The position numbers were made by a program, and so were the translations under genes. Shown piece by piece: positions 36,065 to 44,987 of a DNA stretch of 64,000 nucleotides. Each line of letters starts with the position of its first letter. Within the stretch, counting starts at the first letter, position 1. Under the pieces are notes generated by a model, which saw nothing but the letters and a program-made list of their open reading frames with translations, was not told where the DNA came from and did not search any database. This stretch comes from Streptomyces sp. NBC_01439 (lineage in GTDB: Bacteria > Actinomycetota > Actinomycetes > Streptomycetales > Streptomycetaceae), in NCBI RefSeq assembly GCF_036227605.1, contig NZ_CP109487.1, forward strand, positions 6,509,501 to 6,573,500, written 5' to 3'.

Positions 36065-37474
36065 TCAGTCTGCGTCTCCGTGGCCGTCTTTGTGGCCGGG
36101 CTTGTCACCGTGGTCGTGACCGGGCCTCTCGCCGTGGCCGTGGCCGTCGCCGTGGCCGGGCTTGTCACCGTGGTCGTGGTCGTGGCCGTGGCCGGGCTTG
36201 TCGCAGTCTTCGTGGTCGTGCTTCTTCTTGACGTGGACGGTGACGGTGCAGGCGCGCGAGGTCGCGCAGGTGCCGCCGGGCGCGGTGGGCGCCGCGTAGT
36301 TGACCAGGGCGTGGTCGCCCTTGTCCGGGGAGTTCACCTCGACCTTGTACGTGACGGTCGCGGTGCTGCCGGGCGCCAGGGTGCCGGTCCAGGTCAGCGT
36401 GTTCCCGGTGAGGGACGCGGAGCCGGTGGTGGAGGTGAGCGAGCCCGGCACGAAGGTGGCGTCGTCCAGGACATCGCTCAGGTCGTCGGTGAAGTCGCCG
36501 TTCGCGGCGACGGCGCCGGTGTTCTTGACGGTGAGGCGGTAGGTGATGGCGTTGCCCTCGTTCACCGGTCCTCTCGGCGATGCCGACTTCGCCAGCGTGT
36601 AGGCGGGCACGACGCAGTTGCCGCCGTCCTGAGCGGAGCTGGCACCGTAGAAGCCGCGGCCGGTCGCTTCGACGGTCGTGACCGGGAGCGGCGCGGTCGA
36701 CGCCGTGGTGGGCAGGCCGGTCAGCAGGTTGATGTCGCCGTTGGAGGCGAACGCGTAGACGGATCCCGCGGACTTGGCCGCACCGAAGGTCTGGGGAACC
36801 GTGCCGATCTGGACGATGGTGTTGTCGGGACGGATCCGGAAGACCGGGGACGGGCCCCCGGTGACCTGGGTGCCGAAGGCCAGGATGTCGCCGTCGTCCA
36901 GGGTGATGAAGTCGCCCGCCGAGACGACGTCGGCCGGGAAGGAGACGGGGAACAGCGTGGAGACCCCCGTGGCGGGGTCGATCAGGAAGATCTGGTTCGT
37001 GAGGAACGAGCCGGCGATCAGCATGCCGTCCGCGCGGGCGGTCAGGCCGTTGACGGCGGGCGACGGCGTGACCGCTGCGAGCGGTCCGGAGACCGGCTGG
37101 CTCGCCGTCTCCGCTCCGGTGATCGGGTCGATGGTGTAGAGCGTGGTCGAGCCGGCGGATCCGGGGAAGTCGACCCCGTACAGGGTTGATCCGTCGGGGC
37201 TGAACGCGATGTCGCCGTAGTCGCGGACCAGTGGAGCGGTGCTGAGCGTGTTGCCCGCCGTGTCGTACTGGATGAGCCTTTGGTCGTTTCCTCCGGTGTT
37301 CGCCCACAGCGGCGCCGGCGGGCACACCGCGCGCGCCTTCGACGCGGCGACACCGGCGGAGGTCGAAGCCGCACCCGCCCGCGCGAGTCCGGCAGGACCC
37401 GTGACGGCCAGAACGAGGCCGATCGCCGCACTCGTCAGCACCCGTCGCAGAACGGGCCGCCGGTGGTTCACCAT
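36065..37474 (-). CDS. Secreted DUF11-domain protein with His-rich tail
   Basis: Predicted 469 residues. Signal peptide, then beta-propeller-like repeats (GDIAFSPDGSTLYGVDF; GDFITLDDGDILAFG; GSVYAFASNGDINLL) and a DUF11 Ig-like domain (NAITYRLTVKNTGAVAANGD). The last 50 residues are a His/Asp/Gly/Lys tail (KKKHDHEDCDKPGHGHDHDH... HGDAD) that should bind Zn, Ni or Cu; it is followed by no cell-wall sorting motif. ATG at 37474 follows GAGGAA. Extracellular; metal scavenging or adhesion are possible roles, neither shown. Confidence 0.8.
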   Translation of the reverse strand: MVNHRRPVLRRVLTSAAIGLVLAVTGPAGLARAGAASTSAGVAASKARAVCPPAPLWANTGGNDQRLIQYDTAGNTLSTAPLVRDYGDIAFSPDGSTLYGVDFPGSAGSTTLYTIDPITGAETASQPVSGPLAAVTPSPAVNGLTARADGMLIAGSFLTNQIFLIDPATGVSTLFPVSFPADVVSAGDFITLDDGDILAFGTQVTGGPSPVFRIRPDNTIVQIGTVPQTFGAAKSAGSVYAFASNGDINLLTGLPTTASTAPLPVTTVEATGRGFYGASSAQDGGNCVVPAYTLAKSASPRGPVNEGNAITYRLTVKNTGAVAANGDFTDDLSDVLDDATFVPGSLTSTTGSASLTGNTLTWTGTLAPGSTATVTYKVEVNSPDKGDHALVNYAAPTAPGGTCATSRACTVTVHVKKKHDHEDCDKPGHGHDHDHGDKPGHGDGHGHGERPGHDHGDKPGHKDGHGDAD

Positions 37475-37909
37475 GAAGGTTCCTCGCTTCTTCCGGCTCC
37501 CGCGGGAACACGGATCGTGTGGTGCCGCCAGCTCGGACGCACCAGCGGCTGACCGGGCACCCGACCCGGTCGGGACGAACAGTCCGATGCCCACCGACTC
37601 CCCGGACCACAATGCGCAACGGGGGGATGCCACCCTTCCGGGCCATCAGCACCACTCGGACGGCCCGTCGACCGCCCCTCGGGCCCACCCGGCCCGCCGA
37701 ACGACTTCCGCCCCGGCGCCGCCCTCGACCGCACCGGCCCCGCGCCCCGGCGGTCTCCGTGCGGCCGGACCTCGAGATCCCTCCGTCGCCGATGCGGACA
37801 CCCGCGGGGACCTGACCGACGTGCTCGCCGACCACTGACGTCTCGTGCCGTCTCCTTCGGCGCTGCGGGACAGGACCCGCGAGGGGCGGTGCCCGCTCCG
37901 AATCATCCG
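37475..37909. other. Non-coding upstream region without a recognised gene
   Basis: About 435 bases with open frames that show no family resemblance or consistent start signals. I see no RNA or repeat element. It ends at the acyl-CoA dehydrogenase operators. Confidence 0.4.
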
Positions 37910-37932
37910 CAATCTGACCTTCCGTCAGATTG
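37910..37932. promoter_or_regulatory. Operator-like palindrome at the acyl-CoA dehydrogenase promoter
   Basis: CAATCTGAC, spacer CTTCC, GTCAGATTG: perfect 9-bp arms. Same core and spacing as the site before the LLM oxidoreductase (20918). It abuts and overlaps by two bases the KstR-type site. Confidence 0.75.
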
Positions 37933-37944
37933 CAACGTGTTCTA
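37931..37944. promoter_or_regulatory. KstR-type operator
   Basis: TGCAACGTGTTCTA fully fits TNNAACNNGTTNNA and overlaps a candidate -10 (TAGTCT, 37943-37948), 7 bases before the ATG. Binding would block polymerase directly. Confidence 0.78.
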
Positions 37945-37955
37945 GTCTGCCGCGC

Positions 37956-40088
37956 ATGGGCATCGGAATCACGCAGGAGCAGCGCGAGTTGGCCGAGGCG
38001 GTGCGCGGCTGGATCGCGCGGGCCGTGCCTCCCGAGGAGGTCCGCAAGCTGCTCGACACCCCGCCGCAGACCGGGGCGCGGCCCGCCTACTGGGACGCGC
38101 TGACCGCGCAGGGGCTGCTCGACCCGCATCTGGACGGCGGCACCCTGCTCGACCTGGCCGTCGTCGTCGAGGAGGCGGCCCGGGCCGTGCTGCCCGGCGC
38201 GTACCTGCCGAGCGCGCTGGCCTCCGTACTGCTGGAGCGGGCCGGCGCCGAGCCGCTCGAAGGCCGGGTCGGGGCGGTCGCGCTCGGGCCGGGAACCCTG
38301 ACGGCCGTTGCCGTCGAGGGCGGCGGCCACCTGCTCGACGGACTCGCCCCGCCCGTCCTCGGCGCGGGCGAGGCCGACCTGGTACTGCTCGCCGCCGACT
38401 CCGCGCAGGGCACCCGCTGGTTCGCCGTGGACGCCGTCGCGCTGGACATCCGTACGCACGACAGCGCCGACCCCACCCGTCCCACCGCCGAGGTGCGGGC
38501 GCGCGGGGTCGCCATCGCCCCGGAGCGGCTGCTGGAACTGGACGCGGCCCTGGTCCGCGACCTGGCCTGCACGCTCTTCGCCGCCGATGCCTGCGGCACC
38601 GCCGCCCGGGCGCTGCACACGGCCGCCGAGTACGCGAAGGTGCGCGAGCAGTTCGGCCGGCCCATCGGGCAGTTCCAGGGCGTCAAGCACCTGTGCGCCG
38701 ACATGCTGGTCCGGCTGGAACAGGCCCGGGCGCTGGCCTGGGACGCCGCGCAGGCGATGGACGAGCCCGCCGACGTGCGCTCGCTGGTGGCTGCCCTCGC
38801 CGCCGGGACCGCCCTGGACGCCGCCCACTCCTGCGCCAAGGACTGCATCCAGCTCCTCGGCGGGATCGGCTTCACCTGGGAGCACGACGCCCACATCTAC
38901 CTGCGACGGGCGCTCGTCGCCCGCCAGCTGATGGGGCCCGGCGACGGGCACCGCGTACGGGCCGTGCGGTGTGCGGCGGGCGGTGCGCGGCGCGAACTGC
39001 GCCTGGAACTGCCCGCGGAGGCCGAGACCTACCGGGCGAAGGCCCGGACCGCCATCGCGGACGCGCGCGGGCAGGGCCCGGCCGCCGCCCGCCGGATCCT
39101 GGCCGCCACCGGCTACGCGGCTCCGTACCTGCCGCCGCCCTACGGGATCGGCGCGGGCCCCGTCGAGCAGCTCGTCGTCCAGCAGGAGCTGAGCGCGGCC
39201 GGCGTGAAGCTCGCCGACCTCGGGATCGCCACCTGGGTGGTGCCCTCGCTGCTCGCCTACGGGACGCCCGCCCAGCGGGAGGCCCACCTCCTGCCGACCC
39301 TGCGCGGCGACGTCACCTGGTGCCAGCTCTTCTCGGAGCCGGGCGCCGGCTCCGACCTGGCCTCGCTGCGGACCCGGGCCGAGCGCCGGGAGGACGGCTC
39401 CTGGAAGGTCAACGGCCAAAAGGTGTGGACGAGTTCCGCCCACAGCGCCGACTTCGGGATCCTGTTGGCCCGCACCGACCCGGACGCGCCCAAGCACAAG
39501 GGGCTCGGCTACTTCGTCGTCGACATGAAGAACACCCCCGGCATCGACGTCCGGCCGCTGAAGGAGATCACCGGCGAGGCCCTCTTCAACGAGGTGTACC
39601 TCGACGACGTCGAGCTCCCGGCGGACGCGCTGGTGGGCGCGGCGGACGGCGGCTGGAAGGTGGCCCGCAACACCCTCGGCAACGAACGCGTCCACATGGC
39701 CGACCAGATGACCTTCGACACCGGCCTGGAGGCGCTCCTCGCGCGCGCCGCCGACCTCGACGGCACCTACCGGGCCCGGATCGGTGCACTCGCCGCCGAG
39801 GCGCACGCCCTGGCCTGCATCGGACTGCGCACCACGCTCTCGCAGGTGTCGGGGCTGGAGCCGGGCGCGGGCGCGTCCGTGCGCAAGCTCGTCCAGACCC
39901 CGCACCAGCAGCGGACCGCCGAGCTCGCGCTCGAACTGCTCGGGCCGGCGGGCGCGGTGCGGGAGGGAGCGGGGGAGCGGGCGGTCCACGGGATGCTCAT
40001 GTCCCGCTGCCTGACCATCGCCGGAGGCACCACGCAGGTCCAGCTCAACGTCGTCGCCGAGCGGATCCTCGGCCTACCCAGGGACTAG
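37956..40088 (+). CDS. Fused two-domain acyl-CoA dehydrogenase (FadE34-like)
   Basis: FAD enzyme of 710 residues, twice the normal length. N-terminal half (1-350) contains EYAKVREQFGRPIGQFQGVK and IQLLGGIGFTWEHDAHIYLR; C-terminal half (370-710) contains VTWCQLFSEPGAGSDLASLR and VNGQKVWTSSAHSADFGILL. Fused dehydrogenases of this size, such as mycobacterial FadE34/ChsE3, oxidise sterol side-chain CoA thioesters, with one active site per pair of halves. The transcript may be leaderless: -10-like TAGTCT lies 7 bases before the ATG and no ribosome site is visible. Two palindromes cover the promoter. First gene of an operon with the thiolase-like gene. Confidence 0.9.
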   Translation: MGIGITQEQRELAEAVRGWIARAVPPEEVRKLLDTPPQTGARPAYWDALTAQGLLDPHLDGGTLLDLAVVVEEAARAVLPGAYLPSALASVLLERAGAEPLEGRVGAVALGPGTLTAVAVEGGGHLLDGLAPPVLGAGEADLVLLAADSAQGTRWFAVDAVALDIRTHDSADPTRPTAEVRARGVAIAPERLLELDAALVRDLACTLFAADACGTAARALHTAAEYAKVREQFGRPIGQFQGVKHLCADMLVRLEQARALAWDAAQAMDEPADVRSLVAALAAGTALDAAHSCAKDCIQLLGGIGFTWEHDAHIYLRRALVARQLMGPGDGHRVRAVRCAAGGARRELRLELPAEAETYRAKARTAIADARGQGPAAARRILAATGYAAPYLPPPYGIGAGPVEQLVVQQELSAAGVKLADLGIATWVVPSLLAYGTPAQREAHLLPTLRGDVTWCQLFSEPGAGSDLASLRTRAERREDGSWKVNGQKVWTSSAHSADFGILLARTDPDAPKHKGLGYFVVDMKNTPGIDVRPLKEITGEALFNEVYLDDVELPADALVGAADGGWKVARNTLGNERVHMADQMTFDTGLEALLARAADLDGTYRARIGALAAEAHALACIGLRTTLSQVSGLEPGAGASVRKLVQTPHQQRTAELALELLGPAGAVREGAGERAVHGMLMSRCLTIAGGTTQVQLNVVAERILGLPRD

Positions 40089-40100
40089 GAGTTGTCGGGC

Positions 40101-41312
40101 ATGAAGTCGTACATCGTGGGCGTCGGCATGACGAAGTTCGAGAAGCCGGAGTCGCGGGACTGGCAGTACTGGGACATGGCGCAGGAGGCCGGATCGGCGG
40201 CGCTCGCGGACGCGGGCATCGGCTACGACCTGGTCGAGCAGGTCCCGGTGGGGTACTGCTTCCAGGCCTCCACGGCCGGCCAGCGGGCCGTGTACGAGCT
40301 GGGGCTCTCCGGAGTGCCGGTCTACAACGTCAACAACAACTGCGCGACGGGCTCGACGGCGCTGATGATGGCGCGCCAGTTCGTGCAGGGCGGGATCAGC
40401 GACTGCGTGCTGGCGCTGGGCTTCGAGAAGATGAAGCGCGGCGCACTGGGCGGGGGCGCGGACGGGGGTGCCCGCGGCGGAGCCGCTAATGAATCCTTCA
40501 AGACCTCGCCGGTGGCCCGGCACTACGGGATCATGGCCGCCGGCCACGGCTTCGAGATGTCCCCGCCCACGGCGCAGATCTTCGGCAACGCGGCGCGCGA
40601 GCACATGGAGCGGTACGGCACCACGGCCGCGCAGCTCGCGGCGGTCGGCGCGAAGAACCACCGGCACTCGGCGAACAACCCGAACGCGCAGTTCCAGGAC
40701 GTGTACTCGGTCGAGGAGGTCCTGGCGGCCAAGGAGATCCACGCGCCGCTGACGAAGCTCCAGTGTTCGCCGACCTCGGACGGCGCGGCGGCGGCGCTGG
40801 TGGTGTCCGAGCGGTTCCTGGTGCGGCACGGGCTGCACGACAAGGCGGTGGAGATCGTCGGTCAGTCGATGACGACGGACACCGGGGCCTCCTTCGCCTC
40901 GGGCTCCTGCATCGACGTGGTCGGCAAGCCGATGACGGCGGCCGCGGCCCGACAGGCGTACGAGGTCTCGGGGCTCGGCATCGAGGACGTGGACGTGGTG
41001 GAGCTGCACGACTGCTTCTCCATCAACGAGCTGCTGACCTACGAGGCGCTGGGCATGTGCGAGGACGGCGCCGCCGGGAAGCTGGTGGAGTCGGGTGCGA
41101 CCACGTACGGCGGGCGGTGGGTGGTCAACCCGTCCGGGGGGCTGATCTCCAAGGGTCATCCGCTGGGGGCGACGGGGCTGGCGCAGGCCGCGGAGCTGGT
41201 GTGGCAGTTGCGCGGCGAGGCCGGTCCGCGGCAGGTCGCGGGGGCGCGGGTGGGGCTCGCGCACAACATCGGGCTGGGCGGTGCGGCGGTGGTGACGCTG
41301 CTGCGGAGCTAG
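40101..41312 (+). CDS. Lipid-transfer protein/thiolase (SCPx-type)
   Basis: Thiolase-fold protein of 403 residues. [16 protein letters not shown] holds the nucleophilic Cys; [20 protein letters not shown] and [20 protein letters not shown] hold the remaining active-site motifs. It lacks an SCP2 domain, like mycobacterial Ltp1-type proteins, which do thiolysis or retro-aldol steps on sterol side chains. ATG at 40101 follows AGGAG (9-base spacing), 12 bases after the dehydrogenase stop; TTG three codons earlier is less likely. Likely acts after the dehydrogenase in the same beta-oxidation cycle. Confidence 0.9.
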   Translation: MKSYIVGVGMTKFEKPESRDWQYWDMAQEAGSAALADAGIGYDLVEQVPVGYCFQASTAGQRAVYELGLSGVPVYNVNNNCATGSTALMMARQFVQGGISDCVLALGFEKMKRGALGGGADGGARGGAANESFKTSPVARHYGIMAAGHGFEMSPPTAQIFGNAAREHMERYGTTAAQLAAVGAKNHRHSANNPNAQFQDVYSVEEVLAAKEIHAPLTKLQCSPTSDGAAAALVVSERFLVRHGLHDKAVEIVGQSMTTDTGASFASGSCIDVVGKPMTAAAARQAYEVSGLGIEDVDVVELHDCFSINELLTYEALGMCEDGAAGKLVESGATTYGGRWVVNPSGGLISKGHPLGATGLAQAAELVWQLRGEAGPRQVAGARVGLAHNIGLGGAAVVTLLRS

Positions 41313-41334
41313 CGGGCCGGCCGGGCCGCCGCTT

Positions 41335-41408
41335 CCGGGGCTCCGCCCCGGACCCCCGCGCCTCAAACTCCCCCAGCTACCGCTGGGAGGTGCCCCCGGG
41401 CGGGGCTG
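41335..41408. repeat. Dispersed GC-rich repeat with nested hairpin
   Basis: Starts GGGGCTCCGCCCCGGACCCC, then CGCGCCTCAAA, and ends GGGCGGGGCTGA, the two ends of the family repeat seen near 56636, 60378 and 63563. The middle is interrupted at 41370-41397 by TCCCCCAGCTACCGCTGGGA plus GGTGCCCCC, a small hairpin whose framework also occurs inside the element at 44984. Confidence 0.78.
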
Positions 41409-41453
41409 AAAGGGCTCACGCGCCGCGGGGGCGGAGCGCTAGGCTCCGCTCCC

Positions 41454-41969
41454 GTGAGCGAGATACACGAGCTGTCCTTCAGTGCCACCGGCAGCCTGAG
41501 CAGGGACGAGTACGACGAGGCCGCCAAGGCGGCGGGGCTGTTCCGGCGGGGCCGGGTCCTGGCCGCCGCCACTACGATTCTCCTCGCCGCGGCGAGCCTG
41601 AAGCTGTCGTCCGACGGCCTCACCGTGTACCCCGTCCCGCTCGGGATCGCGGTGGCGTACGGCCTCGTCGTGCTGCTGCTCCTGCCGCGGTGGGCGGTGG
41701 GCCGGGGCTTCCGCAGCGGCCGGGCCGCCGAGGAGAAGCGGGTCGTGGTGGACGGCACGGGCATCGAGGTGTTCCGCGGCGGGGAGTCGCAGCGGATCGT
41801 GTGGGACGAGATGCGCTACTACTACGAGACGCCCCGGCTGCACGTGTTCGTGGGCCGCTCGCGCCGCCGGACGTGTCTCGTGGCGGTGCCCAAGCGGCTG
41901 TTCGCCGACCCGGGCGAGAGCGAGCTCCTCGCCGCCTACGGGCACGAGCAGGCCGGCGACGGCTCGTAG
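41454..41969 (+). CDS. Small two-helix membrane protein (YcxB-like)
   Basis: Predicted 171 residues. Two adjacent hydrophobic helices (VLAAATTILLAAASLKL; PLGIAVAYGLVVLLLLP) follow a short N-terminal domain, then a cytoplasmic domain with GIEVFRGGESQRIVWDEMRYYYETPRLHVFV, the pattern of YcxB-like proteins. GTG at 41454. Function unknown. Confidence 0.7.
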   Translation: MSEIHELSFSATGSLSRDEYDEAAKAAGLFRRGRVLAAATTILLAAASLKLSSDGLTVYPVPLGIAVAYGLVVLLLLPRWAVGRGFRSGRAAEEKRVVVDGTGIEVFRGGESQRIVWDEMRYYYETPRLHVFVGRSRRRTCLVAVPKRLFADPGESELLAAYGHEQAGDGS

Positions 41970-42010
41970 CACCCCGGCCCGGCCCGGACACCGTTACCAC
42001 CCCGCCCCGG

Positions 42011-42439
42011 TCAGAGCTTCTGGATGTCCTTGTGCACCACGTCGGAGCCGAGGTGGTCGGCGGCCAGGCGCACCTTGAGCGGGTGGCCGACCGGTGCCTT
42101 GATGATGATGTCGGGGTTCTCCCCCATGGTCCCGCCGTTGCAGGAGGGCTCGGTGGTCAGGTTGGTCCAGCCGTTGAAGTTGTGCGGGTCGTTCCACGAC
42201 ACCCAGGCGCAGTCGCGCTCGCCGCTGGTAATGGACACCGAGATGATCCTGACCGCGTTCGCCGCGCCGTCGACGCGCTCGTAGATCACTGTCCCCATGT
42301 TGTGGTGCAGGCCCTTGCCTGCGTCCAGGTCGACCTGGAGGACCTCGCCGGCCGGGGTGTCGGCAGCGGCCGGGGCCGCGCCTCCGGCAAGGGTCGCGAG
42401 TACGAGCACGGCGGTGGCGGACAGGGCGGATAAGCGCAT
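42011..42439 (-). CDS. Hypothetical secreted protein
   Basis: Predicted 142 residues. Clear signal peptide (SALSATAVLVLATLAGGAAPAAA), then a beta-rich domain with two Cys (DCAWVSW, SCNGG) probably disulfide-bonded. No family recognised. ATG at 42439. Confidence 0.75.
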   Translation of the reverse strand: MRLSALSATAVLVLATLAGGAAPAAADTPAGEVLQVDLDAGKGLHHNMGTVIYERVDGAANAVRIISVSITSGERDCAWVSWNDPHNFNGWTNLTTEPSCNGGTMGENPDIIIKAPVGHPLKVRLAADHLGSDVVHKDIQKL

Positions 42440-42517
42440 GGTTCCGTCTCCACGAAGCTAGGTTGAAGGAGGTCCCATCCTGGTCCAGTACGGGGGCGCG
42501 CGCTGCTGCGGAACCCG

Positions 42518-42805
42518 TCAATCGGTGGCCGGGACCGCGTGGTTGACCCTGAGTTCGCAGCGGCCCTCCGTGCCGCACTCCCGGCGCAACCGGCCCCGGG
42601 AGAGCGTCTGGGCCAGCCCGATCGCCCAGCACATCGGGCAGCCGCGCAGGGCCACCAGGCCGACGGGGGCCAGGGCCAGGGTGATCGGTCCGTAGAGCGG
42701 GAGGAGCGCGAAGGCGCCGACCAGGGCGCCGAGGCCGACCGCGCCGCGGAGCAGGTGCCGGGGCAGGGAGGAACTCGCGAAGTCGGGGCCGTCAGTGATC
42801 GCCAT
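42518..42805 (-). CDS. Small membrane protein downstream of the sigma factor (DUF2892-like)
   Basis: Predicted 95 residues with one long hydrophobic region (LRGAVGLGALVGAFALLPLY; ITLALAPVGLVALRGCPMCW) and GCPMCWAIGL, similar to DUF2892/rhodanese-linked membrane segments; further Cys in ECGTEGRCEL. Overlaps the sigma gene by 14 bases, so co-translated. CxxC in a membrane protein beside a sigma factor suggests redox sensing or metabolism, but the family is uncertain. Confidence 0.7.
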   Translation of the reverse strand: MAITDGPDFASSSLPRHLLRGAVGLGALVGAFALLPLYGPITLALAPVGLVALRGCPMCWAIGLAQTLSRGRLRRECGTEGRCELRVNHAVPATD

Positions 42806-43346
42806 CGTTGCCTCCGGGAACCGGGTACAGGGTGTGCCGCAGGGCCGCGCGGGCCCGGTGCAGCCGTGATTTCATCGCGGCGGGGCTGAGCCCGAGCGCG
42901 TCCGCCGCCATCCGCCCGCTGTAGCCCTGGACGTCCCGCATGATCAGGACCTGCCGCTGGTCGGCGGGGAGGGCGGCGATCGCCCGCGCCACCCGGGCGG
43001 CCTCCAGGCGTTCCAGTACCTCGTCCTCGGCCGACATCACGGCGGAGTCGGGCAGCGGGGCGCGCTCGCGGGGCACCAGCCGGGCCCGGCGCAGGCACTC
43101 GTTGCGGACGATGCGGAACATCCACGAGGCCAGGGCACCGGAAGCGCGCAGCATGCCGATCTTCCGGTAGAGGATGATCAGCGCCTCCTGGGCCGCGTCC
43201 TCGGCGTCCTCGGGGGAGGCGCACAACGAGTACGCGAACCTGCGCACGTTCGGGTGCGATCCGCAGACCAGCGCGGTGACGGCATCGAGGTCCCCGCCCT
43301 GCGCGGCGAGGACCAGCGGCTCGGCGGGCCAGGTCGACTCAGCCAC
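42792..43346 (-). CDS. ECF-type RNA polymerase sigma factor
   Basis: Predicted 184 residues. Region 2 (FAYSLCASPEDAEDAAQEALIILY) and region 4 (ALPADQRQVLIMRDVQGYSG then ALGLSPAAMKSRLHRARAAL) are clear. GTG at 43346. No anti-sigma gene is adjacent; instead a 31-residue membrane peptide gene overlaps its start and a CxxC membrane protein its end. Target promoters unknown. Confidence 0.9.
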   Translation of the reverse strand: MAESTWPAEPLVLAAQGGDLDAVTALVCGSHPNVRRFAYSLCASPEDAEDAAQEALIILYRKIGMLRASGALASWMFRIVRNECLRRARLVPRERAPLPDSAVMSAEDEVLERLEAARVARAIAALPADQRQVLIMRDVQGYSGRMAADALGLSPAAMKSRLHRARAALRHTLYPVPGGNDGDH

Positions 43347-43434
43347 GGGAACGGCTCCGGCGGCGCGCCACGAGGACGGTGCACGTGCAGAGCAGGAGCA
43401 GTACGACGGCGCCGACGGCGACGGCAGTGATCAC
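43339..43434 (-). CDS. 31-residue single-helix membrane peptide
   Basis: Short frame: GTG at 43434, six bases after a strong GGAGG; the product is a hydrophobic helix VITAVAVGAVVLLLLCTCTV followed by a basic tail LVARRRSRSRG. Its stop overlaps the sigma-factor start by 8 bases, implying translational coupling. Too short for most gene finders. It could anchor or sense for the sigma factor, or act only as a coupling leader. Confidence 0.55.
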   Translation of the reverse strand: MITAVAVGAVVLLLLCTCTVLVARRRSRSRG

Positions 43435-43525
43435 GACAACCTCCAGGTCAGGTGCCGACCTCTGCGCCGGCACATGCATAAGAGGCGTGGGAGCCGCGAA
43501 AGGATTCACCGGGATTCACCGGGAT

Positions 43526-43879
43526 TCACCCCAGGGCCGGGTCCACCACCGTCTCGCCCATCGACGCGCGCCGGACGCTGTCCGCCAGGTCCTCGACCGG
43601 GCCGTCCCGCAGCACCAGACCCACCGCGCCCGCGGCGAGGGCGGCCTCCGCGAGGCCGGGGTGCGCCGAGCCCGTCAGGACGAGCACCCGGCACTCGGGG
43701 TCGTCGGCCAGCAGGGCGGTCACGGCCGCGAGCTCCTCCACCAGGGCCACCGCGGGCCGGGCCATGGGGTCCCGGACGACCTCGATGTCCGGCTGGAGGC
43801 CGAGTTGGAGCGCCAGGGCCGGATTCGGCGGCTCCAGCAGGATGCGCAGGGCGCGGCCCGCACGGTGATCAACAGGCAT
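43526..43879 (-). CDS. Stand-alone receiver-like protein
   Basis: Predicted 117 residues. The C-terminal half (CRVLVLTGSAHPGLAEAALA, AGAVGLVLRDGPVEDLADSV) follows NarL-type receiver domains, but the phosphoacceptor region is degenerate and there is no HTH output domain. ATG at 43879 is used; GTG three codons earlier is possible. Probably a degenerate response-regulator relic or a decoy partner; confidence in function is low. Confidence 0.6.
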   Translation of the reverse strand: MPVDHRAGRALRILLEPPNPALALQLGLQPDIEVVRDPMARPAVALVEELAAVTALLADDPECRVLVLTGSAHPGLAEAALAAGAVGLVLRDGPVEDLADSVRRASMGETVVDPALG

Positions 43880-44016
43880 TTCTTCCACGCGGGCAGGGTA
43901 TTGCCCCGCCTCCCGCGGGGCGTGCAACACGCCCCGCACGCAGCAGATCTGACGTCAAGTCAAGAGTCTTCCCAAGTGTGGGGGCGTGCGTTATACATTC
44001 CCTCACCGGCCGTGCC

Positions 44017-44030
44017 TAGAACGCGTTCTA
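44017..44030. promoter_or_regulatory. KstR-type operator
   Basis: TAGAACGCGTTCTA, a perfect palindrome (16 bp as C...G), fully matches the KstR consensus. It lies 103 bases before the MaoC hydratase ATG. Confidence 0.85.
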
Positions 44031-44132
44031 GAACCGGCCCCCGCATGCGACCTCGGTGCGGCCGACGGTGCGGACGGCCGCGCCGAGGTCTTCCACGGCC
44101 CCGGTTCTCCAACGACAGGGAGCAGCACCCCC

Positions 44133-44987
44133 ATGCCGATCGATGCCGCCAAGGCCCTCGCCGCCGACCCCCGCCTGGGGGACATCGGCTGGGACCACAA
44201 GGACGTCCAGCTCTACCACCTCGGCCTCGGCGCGGGCCGGCCGGCCACCGACCCGGACGAGCTGCGCTACACCCTCGAATCCAAGCTCCACGTCCTGCCC
44301 AGCTTCGCGACCGTCGCCGGCGCCGGCATGGCCATGCTGGGCGGCCTCGCCGCACCCGGGATCGACGTCAACCTCGCCGCCGTCCTGCACGGCGGCCACT
44401 CCATCGAGCTGCACCGGCCCATCCCCGTCAAGGGGCGGGCCACCTCCCGCTCGAAGGTCGCCGCCGTCTACGACAAGGGCAAGGCGGCCGTGATCGTGCT
44501 GCGCTCGGAGGTCGCGGACGCCGACGGGCCGCTGTGGACGAGCGACGCGCAGATCTTCGTACGCGGGGAGGGCGGCTTCGGCGGTGAGCGCGGGCCCTCC
44601 GCCAAGGAGAAGCTCCCCGGGCGCGCGCCCGACCGTACCGAGGAGCGGCACATCCGTGAGGACCAGGCGCTCCTCTACCGCCTCTCCGGCGACTGGAACC
44701 CGCTGCACGCCGACCCCGAGTTCGCCAAGACGGCCGGCTTCGATCAGCCGATCCTGCACGGCCTGTGCTCGTACGGGATGACCCTCAAGGCCGTCGTCGA
44801 CACGGCCCTGGGCGGGGACGTCTCCCGGGTCCGCGCCTACCGCACGCGCTTCGCCGGGATCGTCTACCCGGGCGAGACCCTGCGGATCCGGATGTGGCAG
44901 GAGCCGGGCCGGGTCCAGGTCTCGGTGACCGCCGCAGAACGCGACGACGCGCCGGTCCTCGCCGACACCGTCGTCGAACACGCCTAG
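44133..44987 (+). CDS. MaoC-family enoyl-CoA hydratase (double hot-dog)
   Basis: Predicted 284 residues with two hot-dog folds. The C-terminal fold has GDWNPLHADPEFAKTAGFDQ then PILHGL, the hydratase-2 Asp/His motif; the N-terminal fold is degenerate, as in Hsd4B-type R-specific hydratases of sterol side-chain oxidation. ATG at 44133 follows GGGAG. Its TAG stop lies within the terminal repeat of the 192-bp element immediately downstream. KstR-type site in the promoter. Works with the downstream dehydrogenase and SDR genes. Confidence 0.88.
   Translation: MPIDAAKALAADPRLGDIGWDHKDVQLYHLGLGAGRPATDPDELRYTLESKLHVLPSFATVAGAGMAMLGGLAAPGIDVNLAAVLHGGHSIELHRPIPVKGRATSRSKVAAVYDKGKAAVIVLRSEVADADGPLWTSDAQIFVRGEGGFGGERGPSAKEKLPGRAPDRTEERHIREDQALLYRLSGDWNPLHADPEFAKTAGFDQPILHGLCSYGMTLKAVVDTALGGDVSRVRAYRTRFAGIVYPGETLRIRMWQEPGRVQVSVTAAERDDAPVLADTVVEHA

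Noticed and set aside
37475..37909. Genes in the FadE upstream region
   Set aside because: Open frames lack starts, motifs or conserved composition.
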